This document shows, in pieces, positions 21,868-29,934 of a stretch of 32,386 bases of DNA. Below the pieces are notes generated by a model that searched no databases, was not told where the DNA came from, and was given only the letters and a program-made list of their open reading frames with translations. Every line of letters starts with the position of its first letter. Position 1 is the stretch's first letter. The position numbers were made by a program, and so were the translations under genes. This stretch comes from Candidatus Woesearchaeota archaeon. GTDB lineage: Archaea > Nanobdellota > Nanobdellia > Woesearchaeales > GW2011-AR4. The stretch lies in NCBI GenBank assembly GCA_016192955.1, contig JACPTD010000016.1, forward strand, positions 1 through 32,386, written 5' to 3'.

Positions 21868-23928
21868 CTAATAATAAACTTCCTGTTCTTTGTTTGTTTC
21901 TTCGCTTAAATCCTTATTATTGCCTTGCAAGTATTTAATAACCCCGAAAGATAGGCCTATTAAAGCAAGTATAATGGCAAATCCTATCAAAATCGCTTTT
22001 AAAATGGCTTTGAGACTTGCGCCCAGCAATCCTCTTTTTGCCACAATGACATCCCCTTTTAAATGAATCTGCGCTAATGCCTTTTCATTGTCCTTGATTG
22101 TAACAACAAACGTCTGCTCGCCTATCGCGTTCCCTTTTGAGGAAGCATACAGGTATATTGTCTTTGACTCTTTTGGCTTTATGATAAAGGCGTTTGACTC
22201 CTTCAATCTCAAATCAGCCCAGTTTGCGCCATCCATAAGCAAGGTGTAAGTTTTTGCATCATTCCCCTCATTTGTTAAAATCAGAGGGTATATTACCTCG
22301 CTGCCGTCATTTTTCATGTTTTGTCTTAATAGGGGCGCATTTATCACAAGCCTGTCACTCACAAACTGCCTGGCTTGATCACTCTTGCCTAGAATAAAAA
22401 CAGGAAACTCCTTGACTTCGCTCTCGCTTCCAGACTGGGAAACTATCTCCAGCCTTAGGGTGTAAGTTCCTGTCGGCACATTATCAGAAATTTTCAGCGC
22501 AAAATCTTCTTTTGCTTCAGGAAGCTTGCTGTTTTTAATGTTGCCTAAAAACTTTGTTGATGAAACTTCCAGCTCCGGTATGCTGATCTTTGCGCTTATG
22601 CCGTCAAGGGGAACAACTCCAAGATTTTTAAAATTCAACGTCACAACAAGCGATTTGCCTGCTTCTGCATTGCCCTCAGGGCTTAGTAAAACGCTGCTTA
22701 TAATGAAAGGAAATTTCTTCTGGCTTATTTTCAGGCCGTAAAGCTTCTCTTCTGAATTTCCCTCTGCATCAATAACTTTTACCCTGAGCTTGAAGCTGTT
22801 TTGCTCAAATTGTCCTATCAAAGGCAGCTCAAGGTCTTTAACTGTGTTTTGTCCATCGAGCACGTCAAATGTTGTCGTGGCATCTGCAACAACATCCCCA
22901 TTTTCAAATGCAAGCACAGCGTCAACATGGGCATCCTCAACATCCTCAAGAGATGTAAGCCTTACTTTCAGGTTGAGCTTTTTTTCGCCTTGGTCTATTA
23001 CGACAAAATTATTCTCGCCTTCTGCCAGAATCTTATTTTCAACCTCTACATTGTCTATCGAAACGTCCAAAGCCCTGCCGCCTGCGCCGCCAGCTGTTCC
23101 ATCCCTTCCACGCATTTGCATGCCGTATGTCTGCTGAACAAAATCCCCTTCAGCATCAATAATTTTAACGGTTAATTCAAAAGAATTGCTTTGCCTCAGC
23201 CTGTCTATAAGCTCCAGCCTGAGCCCTCTTGCGAGGGTATTGCCGTCTTGCAGATTGAAATTTGGAGACGAGTCTGCAATAACATTGCCGCTCCTCAAGT
23301 CCCTAAGCACAGCTTCGACACGGGCATTTTCCAGGTCTTCCAGAGCAGTAAATTCAACCAAAACATCAAAATTATCGCTTTCATCAATGAAATTTGGACT
23401 CGATTGCGCAACAACCCTGCCATTTACCCTTACCCTGTCTATTGAGACGTCAAAGGTGCCCCTTCCAATCCTTCCGCCTGTGAACCTTAAGCCGTAATTT
23501 TGCGTCCTTGTATTGCCATCTGCGCCAACAACTCTTATATCAAGCCTAAAATCGCTCTGCCTTCTGAGCGAATCTATAAGACGAAGGCTTAACGCCACTA
23601 CGCTGCTTTGGTTTGTCCTCAGCAGGAAAGTGCCGCTTGAATCGGAAATTGTATTGCCGGTGCTTGAGTCTGTTAAAACAGCCTCGACATGCACATTTGA
23701 AATATCATTTAGAGCTGTGAGGCTTACAACGACATCCAAATCGTTTGTGTCTTGCAGAAAGTTTGTCCTGTCCCGTGCAAAAGTATTGCCATTTACCCTT
23801 ACCCTGTCTATTGAGACGTCAGATGCGGAAAATGAGTCAGATGAAGCAGCAAGGGCATAGGGCGCACTGCTAAATAAAATTCCAAAAGCCAGCAAAAATG
23901 CCGTCAAAGCAAAAATCTTTTTATTCAT
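21868..23928 (-). CDS. Putative S-layer protein with three internal repeats (686 aa)
   Basis: A clean signal peptide (residues 1-27, ending APYALA) is followed by three ~120-residue Ig/CARDB-like repeats, each opening DVSID-V-V (about residues 37, 161 and 289). Each has the pattern LEDLENARVEAVL, then ADSS, then KIIDAEG. Two more beta domains follow, the second with NEGNDAKTYTLLMDGA (COG1470/NEW3-like). A C-terminal membrane helix (about 640-662) and an acidic tail complete it. This layout matches proteins called putative S-layer proteins in DPANN archaea (family knowledge). It should form or anchor the cell envelope lattice. Two repeat starts share 35 identical bases. It is a single-gene unit facing away from the tRNA. 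Confidence 0.75.
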   Translation of the reverse strand: MNKKIFALTAFLLAFGILFSSAPYALAASSDSFSASDVSIDRVRVNGNTFARDRTNFLQDTNDLDVVVSLTALNDISNVHVEAVLTDSSTGNTISDSSGTFLLRTNQSSVVALSLRLIDSLRRQSDFRLDIRVVGADGNTRTQNYGLRFTGGRIGRGTFDVSIDRVRVNGRVVAQSSPNFIDESDNFDVLVEFTALEDLENARVEAVLRDLRSGNVIADSSPNFNLQDGNTLARGLRLELIDRLRQSNSFELTVKIIDAEGDFVQQTYGMQMRGRDGTAGGAGGRALDVSIDNVEVENKILAEGENNFVVIDQGEKKLNLKVRLTSLEDVEDAHVDAVLAFENGDVVADATTTFDVLDGQNTVKDLELPLIGQFEQNSFKLRVKVIDAEGNSEEKLYGLKISQKKFPFIISSVLLSPEGNAEAGKSLVVTLNFKNLGVVPLDGISAKISIPELEVSSTKFLGNIKNSKLPEAKEDFALKISDNVPTGTYTLRLEIVSQSGSESEVKEFPVFILGKSDQARQFVSDRLVINAPLLRQNMKNDGSEVIYPLILTNEGNDAKTYTLLMDGANWADLRLKESNAFIIKPKESKTIYLYASSKGNAIGEQTFVVTIKDNEKALAQIHLKGDVIVAKRGLLGASLKAILKAILIGFAIILALIGLSFGVIKYLQGNNKDLSEETNKEQEVYY
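23418..23821 (-). repeat. 35-nt identical direct repeat inside the S-layer gene
   Basis: The bases 23418-23452 and 23787-23821 are identical; both encode the DVSIDRVRVNG repeat start. Surrounding repeat units have diverged, so either conversion or strong constraint keeps this segment the same. Confidence 0.75.
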
Positions 23929-24020
23929 TATGCTAAAGCGGGAATGTGTTGCCCTTTTTAAAGTTTTCGTTATTGGAGAGTAGGTACAAATTTAGTCATT
24001 TTAGAATGTGCCTTGCATTA

Positions 24021-24028
24021 GGTATATA
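24021..24028 (+). promoter_or_regulatory. TATA box of the geranylgeranyl reductase-like gene
   Basis: TATATAAA lies ~28 nt before ATG 24053 with no ribosome binding site, fitting leaderless initiation. Confidence 0.5.
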
Positions 24029-24052
24029 AACAATAAATAAACACCAAAATCC

Positions 24053-25183
24053 ATGATAGCAATAGTCGGGGCTGGTCCTGCAGGCTCTTATCTTGCTTAT
24101 CTGCTTGCAAGGCAGGGCAAAGATGTGACAATATTGGAAGAGCATGACAGGATTGGGAGCCCTGTCCAATGCACAGGCATTGTCACCCATTCAATTGAGA
24201 AATTCTTCAAGTTAAAAAATGAGGTTATAGCAAAAAGGCTTGACAAAGTGGTTGTTGTGGGCAAAAGCAGCAAAATAAGCGTAAATGTTGATGAGATTGT
24301 CATGTGGCGCGACAAATTTGACATGTTTGTTGCTGAAATGGCCCAGGATGCAGGAGCCAAGATTCTGCTGAATCACCGATTCATTGGCTTTGATGGAAAG
24401 CAGTCAATAAAAGTAAAAGACAGGAAAAACAGCAAGCTGAAAGAAATAAAGGCAGATATAATTGTGGGGGCTGACGGCCCTTATTCTGCTGTTGCAAATG
24501 CTGCTGGAATGGGCTCAAATTCAAAAAATTATATTGGCATGCAGGCTAAAATAAGGCTAAAAATGGACACAACTGCATTTGAAACTTATTTTGGCATTGA
24601 TTTTCCAAACTTTTTCGGATGGGTTGTTCCTGAAAGCGAAGACACGGTAAGGCTTGGAATAGGCTGCTTTGAAAATACCAAGGAATATTTCTATAAATTC
24701 CTTAAAATGAGAACAGGCAAAAAAGACATTTTATGCTGGGAAAGCGGCTTAATTCCTTTATACAACCCAAAAAAAACAATACAGAAAGGCAATGTATATT
24801 TAATCGGCGACGCCGCAACCCATGTTAAAGCCACAACAGGAGGAGGCATAATACCATCGCTTAAGGCAGCGCACACATTATGCGACTGCATTGCCAGCAA
24901 CAAAAACTACAACAGGGAATTCAAAAGGCAGTCTGGAAAAGAACTCCTTTTGCATTTAAGGCTAAGAAATATCCTAAACAAGTTCTCTGACAATGACTAT
25001 GGCAAGCTACTGAGCCTGATGAGCCAGGAAAAGGTTAAAAAAATATTGAAAAAGTATGACAGGGACACGCCAATACCCTTGCTGGCTAATCTGCTGCTTA
25101 AAGAGCCAAGGTTTTTATTATTGCCAACCACAACAATACTTAAAAATTTTTGTGGTTGGAAAGGTAGCCGAACAACAAAGTAA
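24053..25183 (+). CDS. Geranylgeranyl reductase-family FAD-dependent oxidoreductase
   Basis: The 376-aa protein starts with the Rossmann FAD motif GAGPAG (residues 6-11). The family's PVQCTGIV segment comes next (~43-50), then GADGPYSAV (~138-146) and IGDAATHVKATTGGGI (~251-266), which close the FAD site. In archaea this family saturates geranylgeranyl chains of ether lipids (digeranylgeranylglycerophospholipid reductase), a membrane-associated step. The substrate here is inferred. Length is slightly short, and the C-terminal domain looks trimmed. The last residues SRTTK and the stop codon lie in stem-loop element d, so the C-terminus was probably remodelled by that repeat. Confidence 0.82.
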   Translation: MIAIVGAGPAGSYLAYLLARQGKDVTILEEHDRIGSPVQCTGIVTHSIEKFFKLKNEVIAKRLDKVVVVGKSSKISVNVDEIVMWRDKFDMFVAEMAQDAGAKILLNHRFIGFDGKQSIKVKDRKNSKLKEIKADIIVGADGPYSAVANAAGMGSNSKNYIGMQAKIRLKMDTTAFETYFGIDFPNFFGWVVPESEDTVRLGIGCFENTKEYFYKFLKMRTGKKDILCWESGLIPLYNPKKTIQKGNVYLIGDAATHVKATTGGGIIPSLKAAHTLCDCIASNKNYNREFKRQSGKELLLHLRLRNILNKFSDNDYGKLLSLMSQEKVKKILKKYDRDTPIPLLANLLLKEPRFLLLPTTTILKNFCGWKGSRTTK

Positions 25184-25215
25184 TTATGCATTATCAATTG
25201 TTTGTTGTTCGGCTA
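25165..25215. repeat. Stem-loop element d (15-bp perfect stem, 21-nt loop)
   Basis: TAGCCGAACAACAAA (25165-25179) is the exact reverse complement of TTTGTTGTTCGGCTA (25201-25215). The left arm encodes SRTTK at the end of the oxidoreductase; the stop codon opens the loop. The loop length (21 nt) and the 13-mer AACAAAGTAATTA are the same as in element c. Confidence 0.85.
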
Positions 25216-25318
25216 TATTTGCAAAAATGCTTTTTGCTTAAAGCTTAACTTGAACCTTTGCGTTTTTCCTCTATAAGCACTTCTTGATTTCTGACATATA
25301 TTCTATACCACATAAAAG

Positions 25319-25350
25319 TTTATATACTTAAGATATCTATAGATATCTTA
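25319..25350 (+). promoter_or_regulatory. TATA box and 22-bp perfect palindrome before the DUF2080 gene
   Basis: TTTATATA (25319-25326) is followed by a perfect 22-bp palindrome at 25329-25350 (half-site TAAGATATCTA). The palindrome ends one base before the ATG and covers the expected transcription start. It is an apt operator for autorepression by the AbrB-like product. Confidence 0.7.
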
Positions 25351-25351
25351 T

Positions 25352-25513
25352 ATGAAAAAAATAGAATTAAAAAACGAAACTTTGGTGTTAGTAGACAAAG
25401 AGATTCTCGGTTTTATCGAGAAAACAGTAACTCCGTTCGGGACGAGCGCCAAAGTGGACTGCCCACGAAAGTATATTGGCAAACGAGCTTATCTTATTAT
25501 TTGTAAAAAGTAG
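25352..25513 (+). CDS. DUF2080-family small protein ('transposon-encoded', AbrB-like), 53 aa
   Basis: ATG 25352 opens a 53-codon frame: MKKIELKNETLVLVDKEILG, then FIEKTVTPFGTSAKVDCPRK and YIGKRAYLIICKK. This matches the DUF2080 pattern (FGTSAKVxxPRKYIGKRA), a SpoVT/AbrB-like fold found beside archaeal insertion sequences. No transposase gene is intact nearby, so it is an orphan, perhaps kept as a regulator or left from an element. Transcription appears leaderless. The next 120 nt hold only a possible 41-codon remnant. Confidence 0.8.
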   Translation: MKKIELKNETLVLVDKEILGFIEKTVTPFGTSAKVDCPRKYIGKRAYLIICKK

Positions 25514-25636
25514 AGGTAAACTTGTCTTTGCCGATAAAAGATGTTCCAGTTAGATTCAAGGCTCTTCTTTCTTTTTACAAGAAGTGTTTTACAAGACCAC
25601 TAAGTAAGATTTTTATATTACAACAAAAATTAGGTT
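25514..25636 (+). other. Short stretch after DUF2080, possible coding remnant
   Basis: After GAGGT (25513-25517) a TTG at 25522 opens 41 codons (SLPIKDVPVRFKALLSFYKK...). It runs to a TGA overlapping the next gene's start. It is basic and could be a remnant of a mobile-element gene, but no family is recognised. A TATA-like box (25610-25618, TTTTTATAT) ~27 nt before ATG 25637 serves the glycosyltransferase. Confidence 0.25.
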
Positions 25637-26341
25637 ATGATGGTTGAATTAACAGTTGTGATTCCTACTTTCAATGAAGAAAAGCAGATCAAAAAGACTA
25701 TGCAGGGAGTTTATGCCTATATAAAAAAACTGAGATTAAATCCTGAAATATTGGTTATTGACGATAGCACAGACAAAACATACAGTATTTTGAAAAGATT
25801 AATGAAGAGGTATAATAACCTTAAGGTAGAACATAGGACCTATCAAAGAGGTGTAGGCTCAGCAATTAGGTTAGGTATTGAAAAAGCAAAAGGAAGTTAT
25901 ATAATAGTTTATATGGCAGATGCTCCAAATGATGCAAAATATTTTCCTGCTATACTTAAAAAATTGAGAGAAGGATATGATATAGTGCAAACTTCACGAT
26001 TCTTCACGGAATCCAGAATTATAGGCTATCCTTTTAAGAAAAGAATATGCAATTGGTTATGTAATAACTTTATTAAGGTTTTATTTTTTGAGTTTAAATT
26101 AAGAGATTTCAGTAGCTTGTTCAAGGGTTTCAATAAAAAAAGAGTAAAAGCCTTAGGTTTACGAGCAAATGAATTTGACCTTGGGCTCGAGATAGTGCTT
26201 AAGGCAATACGAAAGAACTATAGAATTGTTGAGTTACCGGTCGATTGGAAAGAGAGAGAAGGTGGTGAGAGCAAGCTGAAGCTGTCGAAATATGCAAGGC
26301 ATTATTTCATGAGTGTTATGAAAATACGGCTTACCTATTGA
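25637..26341 (+). CDS. Family 2 glycosyltransferase (dolichol-phosphate mannosyltransferase-like)
   Basis: The 234-aa GT-A enzyme begins VVIPTFNEE (residues 7-15), with nucleotide-binding VIDDSTDKT (40-48) and the acidic YMADAPND motif near 92-99 where most relatives have a DxD-like MDADLQ. An amphipathic middle (CNWLCNNFIKVLFFEFKLRD) and WKEREGGESKLKLSKYARHY follow; the last part resembles the DPM-synthase R-x-x-G-x-SK segment. No membrane helices are seen, so it probably acts at the cytoplasmic face, loading a sugar onto a polyprenyl phosphate for glycosylation (inference). Transcription appears leaderless. ATG 25640 is an equally good start. Confidence 0.85.
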   Translation: MMVELTVVIPTFNEEKQIKKTMQGVYAYIKKLRLNPEILVIDDSTDKTYSILKRLMKRYNNLKVEHRTYQRGVGSAIRLGIEKAKGSYIIVYMADAPNDAKYFPAILKKLREGYDIVQTSRFFTESRIIGYPFKKRICNWLCNNFIKVLFFEFKLRDFSSLFKGFNKKRVKALGLRANEFDLGLEIVLKAIRKNYRIVELPVDWKEREGGESKLKLSKYARHYFMSVMKIRLTY

Positions 26342-26359
26342 CAAATTGCAACAAAAAGA

Positions 26360-26370
26360 TTTAAATATTA
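26360..26370 (+). promoter_or_regulatory. TATA box of the radical SAM gene
   Basis: TTTAAATATTA lies ~55 nt before ATG 26418, giving a short leader. The gene can therefore be transcribed apart from the glycosyltransferase. Confidence 0.45.
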
Positions 26371-26417
26371 ATAGGTGTGTTCATTGCCATAATTTGAAAT
26401 CATAACAATGTAATAAA

Positions 26418-27851
26418 ATGAAAATCCTAGGAATATCATGTCCATTGAAATTAGGCGAGCATGCAAGAATTGTTTCTGTGCATTTTCCTATTGGATTGGG
26501 TGTTTTATTGGCACATCTCAGGAACAATGGTTTTGAAGTGGAGTTATTGGATTATAATGTTGAGACTTACACTGATGAATTGTTTATTCAGAGACTTAAA
26601 CAATCAAAACCAAAGGTTGTAGGATTAGCCGCTACTACTGCTGCTATCAAGAGCGCACATCGATTGGCCACATTAATTAAAAAAAATGCGCCTGAAATTA
26701 TAATTGTCGCCGGCGGCCCGCATGTAGATGCCCTCCCCACCGAAAGTATGGAGGAATTCCCAAATTTCGACATCGTTATCTATGGAGAAGCAGAAGATAC
26801 TTTCTTGGAATTATGTCAACGCATAGAAAAGAACGAATCACTTGATGGCTGCAAAGGCATTGTGCATAGGAATAATGGTGAAATTATAAAGGAAAAACCC
26901 ATGCCATTAATCCAGAACTTAGACAAATTGCCTTATGCTGCAAGAGATCTTGTAAATTTTGATAACTATAAAACAGCTCATGTCCAGAGAGGGATTAGCA
27001 GAAAATTTATGAATATAATGGAGTTTATGACATCAAGGGGGTGCCCAGCAAAGTGCATTTTTTGCGCGTCTGGGGCAAATAAGCCGCCTACTGTAAGGTG
27101 GAGGAGTGTGCCACATGTGGTGGGAGAGATAGATGAATGTATTGAGAAGTATGGAACAACTTATGTAGATTTAATGGATGATACCTTTACTCTGAATAAA
27201 AAATATGTCTATGAATTTTGTGATGCCATGAAAGTTCGTGGCTTGCAATGGGGTTGCTTAACTAGGGTTGATTGTGTTACTAAAGAATTGCTTCAGACAA
27301 TGGTTGATTCTGGTTGCATAAGGGTTTCTTTTGGAGTAGAAAGCGGGTCGCCAAGGATTATGGCGATGAACGGCAAGGCTATTACAATAGACAAAGTCAG
27401 GCAAGCATTTAAATGGGCGCATGAAGTAAAACTCAAAATTATTGACGGCAGTTTCATAATTGGCAGTCATCCGGATGAGAATTATGAGGATATAGAGCAT
27501 ACAATTAAACTGATTAAAGAGGTTAATCCTAATTTTTTTTCTGTGAGTATAATTGTTCCATTGCCCGGCACTGCATCTTACAACATGATGAAATCAAAAG
27601 GGTTGATACTTGCTGACAATTGGGAGAAATTCGTTTATATTGGGGAGAAACCAAGCTGGAGGACTGTATATTTTTCTCCAGAAGAGCTTGTAAGGTTGCA
27701 GAAATACGTCTTGAGGAAAACATATTTCAGGCTGGGCTATATAATTCCGCTCTTTCTTAGGATTCGTAACTTGAATGAGTTAAGATACTTTGCCAATATT
27801 GGCTGGGAATCATTTAAACAGGTTTTGCTGAGCAAAGAAACATGGTATTAG
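26418..27851 (+). CDS. B12-binding-domain radical SAM protein
   Basis: Of 477 aa, residues ~1-140 form a cobalamin-binding-like Rossmann domain (GLGVLLAHLRNNGFEVELLD ... IIIVAGGPHVDALPTE). It lacks the DxHxxG cobalt ligand motif, so binding would be base-off without His. Residues ~195-400 form the radical SAM barrel with C209-x3-C213-x2-C216 (CPAKCIFC) for the 4Fe-4S cluster, then MDDTFT, FGVESGS and IGSHPDE. This BchE/oxidative cyclase-like class does methylations, cyclisations or rearrangements; the substrate is unknown. It lies between a glycosyltransferase and a sugar operon, which hints at modifying a lipid or glycan. Confidence 0.88.
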   Translation: MKILGISCPLKLGEHARIVSVHFPIGLGVLLAHLRNNGFEVELLDYNVETYTDELFIQRLKQSKPKVVGLAATTAAIKSAHRLATLIKKNAPEIIIVAGGPHVDALPTESMEEFPNFDIVIYGEAEDTFLELCQRIEKNESLDGCKGIVHRNNGEIIKEKPMPLIQNLDKLPYAARDLVNFDNYKTAHVQRGISRKFMNIMEFMTSRGCPAKCIFCASGANKPPTVRWRSVPHVVGEIDECIEKYGTTYVDLMDDTFTLNKKYVYEFCDAMKVRGLQWGCLTRVDCVTKELLQTMVDSGCIRVSFGVESGSPRIMAMNGKAITIDKVRQAFKWAHEVKLKIIDGSFIIGSHPDENYEDIEHTIKLIKEVNPNFFSVSIIVPLPGTASYNMMKSKGLILADNWEKFVYIGEKPSWRTVYFSPEELVRLQKYVLRKTYFRLGYIIPLFLRIRNLNELRYFANIGWESFKQVLLSKETWY

Positions 27852-27868
27852 TTTGCTATTTTTCATAA

Positions 27869-28699
27869 TTAAACCACCGGGAATAATTTGTTTAATTGTC
27901 CCATATCCCTTTTTCTAAGGTTCCACCCCGATATCTTAATATTTTCTTTAATATGCTGAAGTGAAGAAGATTTTGTGATGGCAACTACATTTTTGTGTGA
28001 GACTATCCACTTTAATGCAATTTGTGCATTTGTTTTACCATACTTTTTCGAGATTTGGTCAAGTATTTTTATGCCTTTACGCGCAAGTTCTCCTCCAGCC
28101 AAAGGGCGATAAGCTATTACCGTTACACTGTTTTTCACGCAAAACGGAATAAGTTCGCGCTCTGCTTCTCTTCTTATTAGGCTGTACTCTATCTGATTAG
28201 CAGCTATTTTATGTTTTCTAAGATATTTTTGCGCTTTTTTGAGGTCAACAACAGAAAAATTACTAACACCTATAGCCCTTATTTTGCCTTGCTCTGCCAA
28301 ATACTCCATAGCCTTCATAGTCTCTTTCAATGGAATAGCGGTGTTTGGCCAATGCACCAGATAAAGATCAACATAATTTGTTTGTAGCCTTTTTAGACTT
28401 TTTTTCAATGAAATTATTACATTATCATAATTAAGATTAGTTTTCCAAACTTTTGTTGTTATAAACAATTTTTCTCTGTCAAATTTTCTTATAGCTTTCC
28501 CAATCTCCTTTTCTGTCTGGCCTTGACCATAAAGTTCAGCAGTGTCTATGTGCCTTATACCAAAATCAATTGCTTGCTGAATTATTCTTATCTCTTCCCT
28601 TTCCTTGGATGAATCAGCCTCGAAGTTTCCACCTATTCCCCACGTTCCTATTCCAATTACAGGAATCTTCTTGCCATTTGATAATTTTTTGTTTTTCAT
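27869..28699 (-). CDS. Aldo/keto reductase
   Basis: The 276-aa NAD(P)H-dependent TIM-barrel reductase has the tetrad D52, Y57 (HIDTAELYG), K83 (TTKVW) and H116 (LVHWP). The cofactor end reads AITKSSSLQHIKENI. Length is typical. It reduces carbonyls to alcohols; in this setting a keto-sugar or a precursor is a reasonable guess (inference). It lies 15 nt after the methyltransferase in the same minus-strand operon. Confidence 0.92.
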   Translation of the reverse strand: MKNKKLSNGKKIPVIGIGTWGIGGNFEADSSKEREEIRIIQQAIDFGIRHIDTAELYGQGQTEKEIGKAIRKFDREKLFITTKVWKTNLNYDNVIISLKKSLKRLQTNYVDLYLVHWPNTAIPLKETMKAMEYLAEQGKIRAIGVSNFSVVDLKKAQKYLRKHKIAANQIEYSLIRREAERELIPFCVKNSVTVIAYRPLAGGELARKGIKILDQISKKYGKTNAQIALKWIVSHKNVVAITKSSSLQHIKENIKISGWNLRKRDMGQLNKLFPVV

Positions 28700-28714
28700 A
28701 TTAGGTCTAGAGAA

Positions 28715-29929
28715 CTAATCGACAATATGAGGCCATGGAACAGGAACAATAATTTTACCTTTGTAGCCAAGTTTCTTAATTTTTGGGATAAGTTCTTCTG
28801 CTATGTTCCAAGATAATAGTAATGCATAATCAGGCTGCTCGTCAAATAATTGTTTTTCATCAACAATACTAATATGCATCCCTGGAGTGTATAGTCCTAT
28901 CTTTAAATTACTTCTTTCCACTAAGTACTCCATTATATCTGGGGTTATGTTGCAGTAATTGAGTAAAGTATTTCCTTTTGCAGGCGCACCTATCCCTGCA
29001 ATTTTTTTCCCTTCTTTCTTTATCCCTATAAGCATTTCCTGAATTTTGATTTTATGGGCCTTAACTTTTTGGGCAAACTCGTGGAAGGTTTCTTTATTAT
29101 AAAGCCCATAAGATTCCTCCTCCTTAAGAATTTTGGCTATATTATCCGAATTAGGATACATATTCTTTTTGCAAACATAAATCCTTATAGAACCTCCATG
29201 CGTGGTTATCTTTTCTGCATCAAATATATCCATATTAAATAATTTAAATAAATAAATTAACGGCTTTAGACTATAATATCTCAAGTGTTCGTGATATATA
29301 GAGTCCCATTGCATTCCTGTAACAAGACTTAGAATGTGGTGAGATTCACAAATGAATATCCCATCATCGCTCAAAAGTTTTTTTACACCTTCGACAGAAG
29401 ACATAATGTCTTTCACGTGCGCAAAAACATTTGTTGCTGTAACAACTTTTGCCTTTCCATATTTTTTTACAATTTTCATTGGCGTGTCTCTGTTGAAAAA
29501 TTCCTTCATGGTGGGAACCGAATTTTTGATTGCAATTTCTGCTACGTTCGATGGCTCTATACCTAAGATTCGTATATTGTACTTTAAATAGCCTTTAAGC
29601 AATGTCCCGTCGTTAGAGCCTATATCTACAGCAAGGTCCTTTCCAGCAAGTTTGAATCTAGCGACAATTTTATCAACAAGCTCTGCAAAGTTTTTTATCA
29701 GGCTTTTGTTGGTCTGTGTACTATAAACATAATTTCTAAAGAGAATTTCTGGTTTAACTTCATAACCAAGCTGCACCAAGCCACAGTTTTCACAGTAATA
29801 GACATCTAATGGGTAATATGTTTCTGGTTTGTTTAAGCCTTCAAACCTCAAAAACGAATTGCTGGGAGGTTGATGACCTAAAGTTAGAAAGTTGCACAGA
29901 TTCTGATAATTACATATAGAACATTTCAT
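28715..29929 (-). CDS. Zinc-ribbon class I SAM methyltransferase, NDP-sugar C-methyltransferase type
   Basis: Of 404 aa, an N-terminal zinc-binding domain has C3-x-x-C6 and C46-x-x-C49. A SAM-binding core has VDIGSNDG at 101-108. The signature YHEHLRYYSL follows, then the C-terminal Methyltransf_14 domain with AGIGAPAKGNTLLNYC. This three-domain plan is that of TylC3/CloU-like C-methyltransferases acting on nucleotide-linked keto-deoxysugars. The exact sugar is unknown. Its start is 5 nt from the stop of the epimerase gene, so the two are co-translated. It implies a C-methyl branched sugar in the surface glycan (inference). Confidence 0.88.
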   Translation of the reverse strand: MKCSICNYQNLCNFLTLGHQPPSNSFLRFEGLNKPETYYPLDVYYCENCGLVQLGYEVKPEILFRNYVYSTQTNKSLIKNFAELVDKIVARFKLAGKDLAVDIGSNDGTLLKGYLKYNIRILGIEPSNVAEIAIKNSVPTMKEFFNRDTPMKIVKKYGKAKVVTATNVFAHVKDIMSSVEGVKKLLSDDGIFICESHHILSLVTGMQWDSIYHEHLRYYSLKPLIYLFKLFNMDIFDAEKITTHGGSIRIYVCKKNMYPNSDNIAKILKEEESYGLYNKETFHEFAQKVKAHKIKIQEMLIGIKKEGKKIAGIGAPAKGNTLLNYCNITPDIMEYLVERSNLKIGLYTPGMHISIVDEKQLFDEQPDYALLLSWNIAEELIPKIKKLGYKGKIIVPVPWPHIVD

Positions 29930-29934
29930 TTTTC

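Noticed and set aside
22801-23445. Plus-strand frames inside the S-layer gene
   Set aside because: They follow the internal repeats of the minus-strand gene and lack start signals; shadows.
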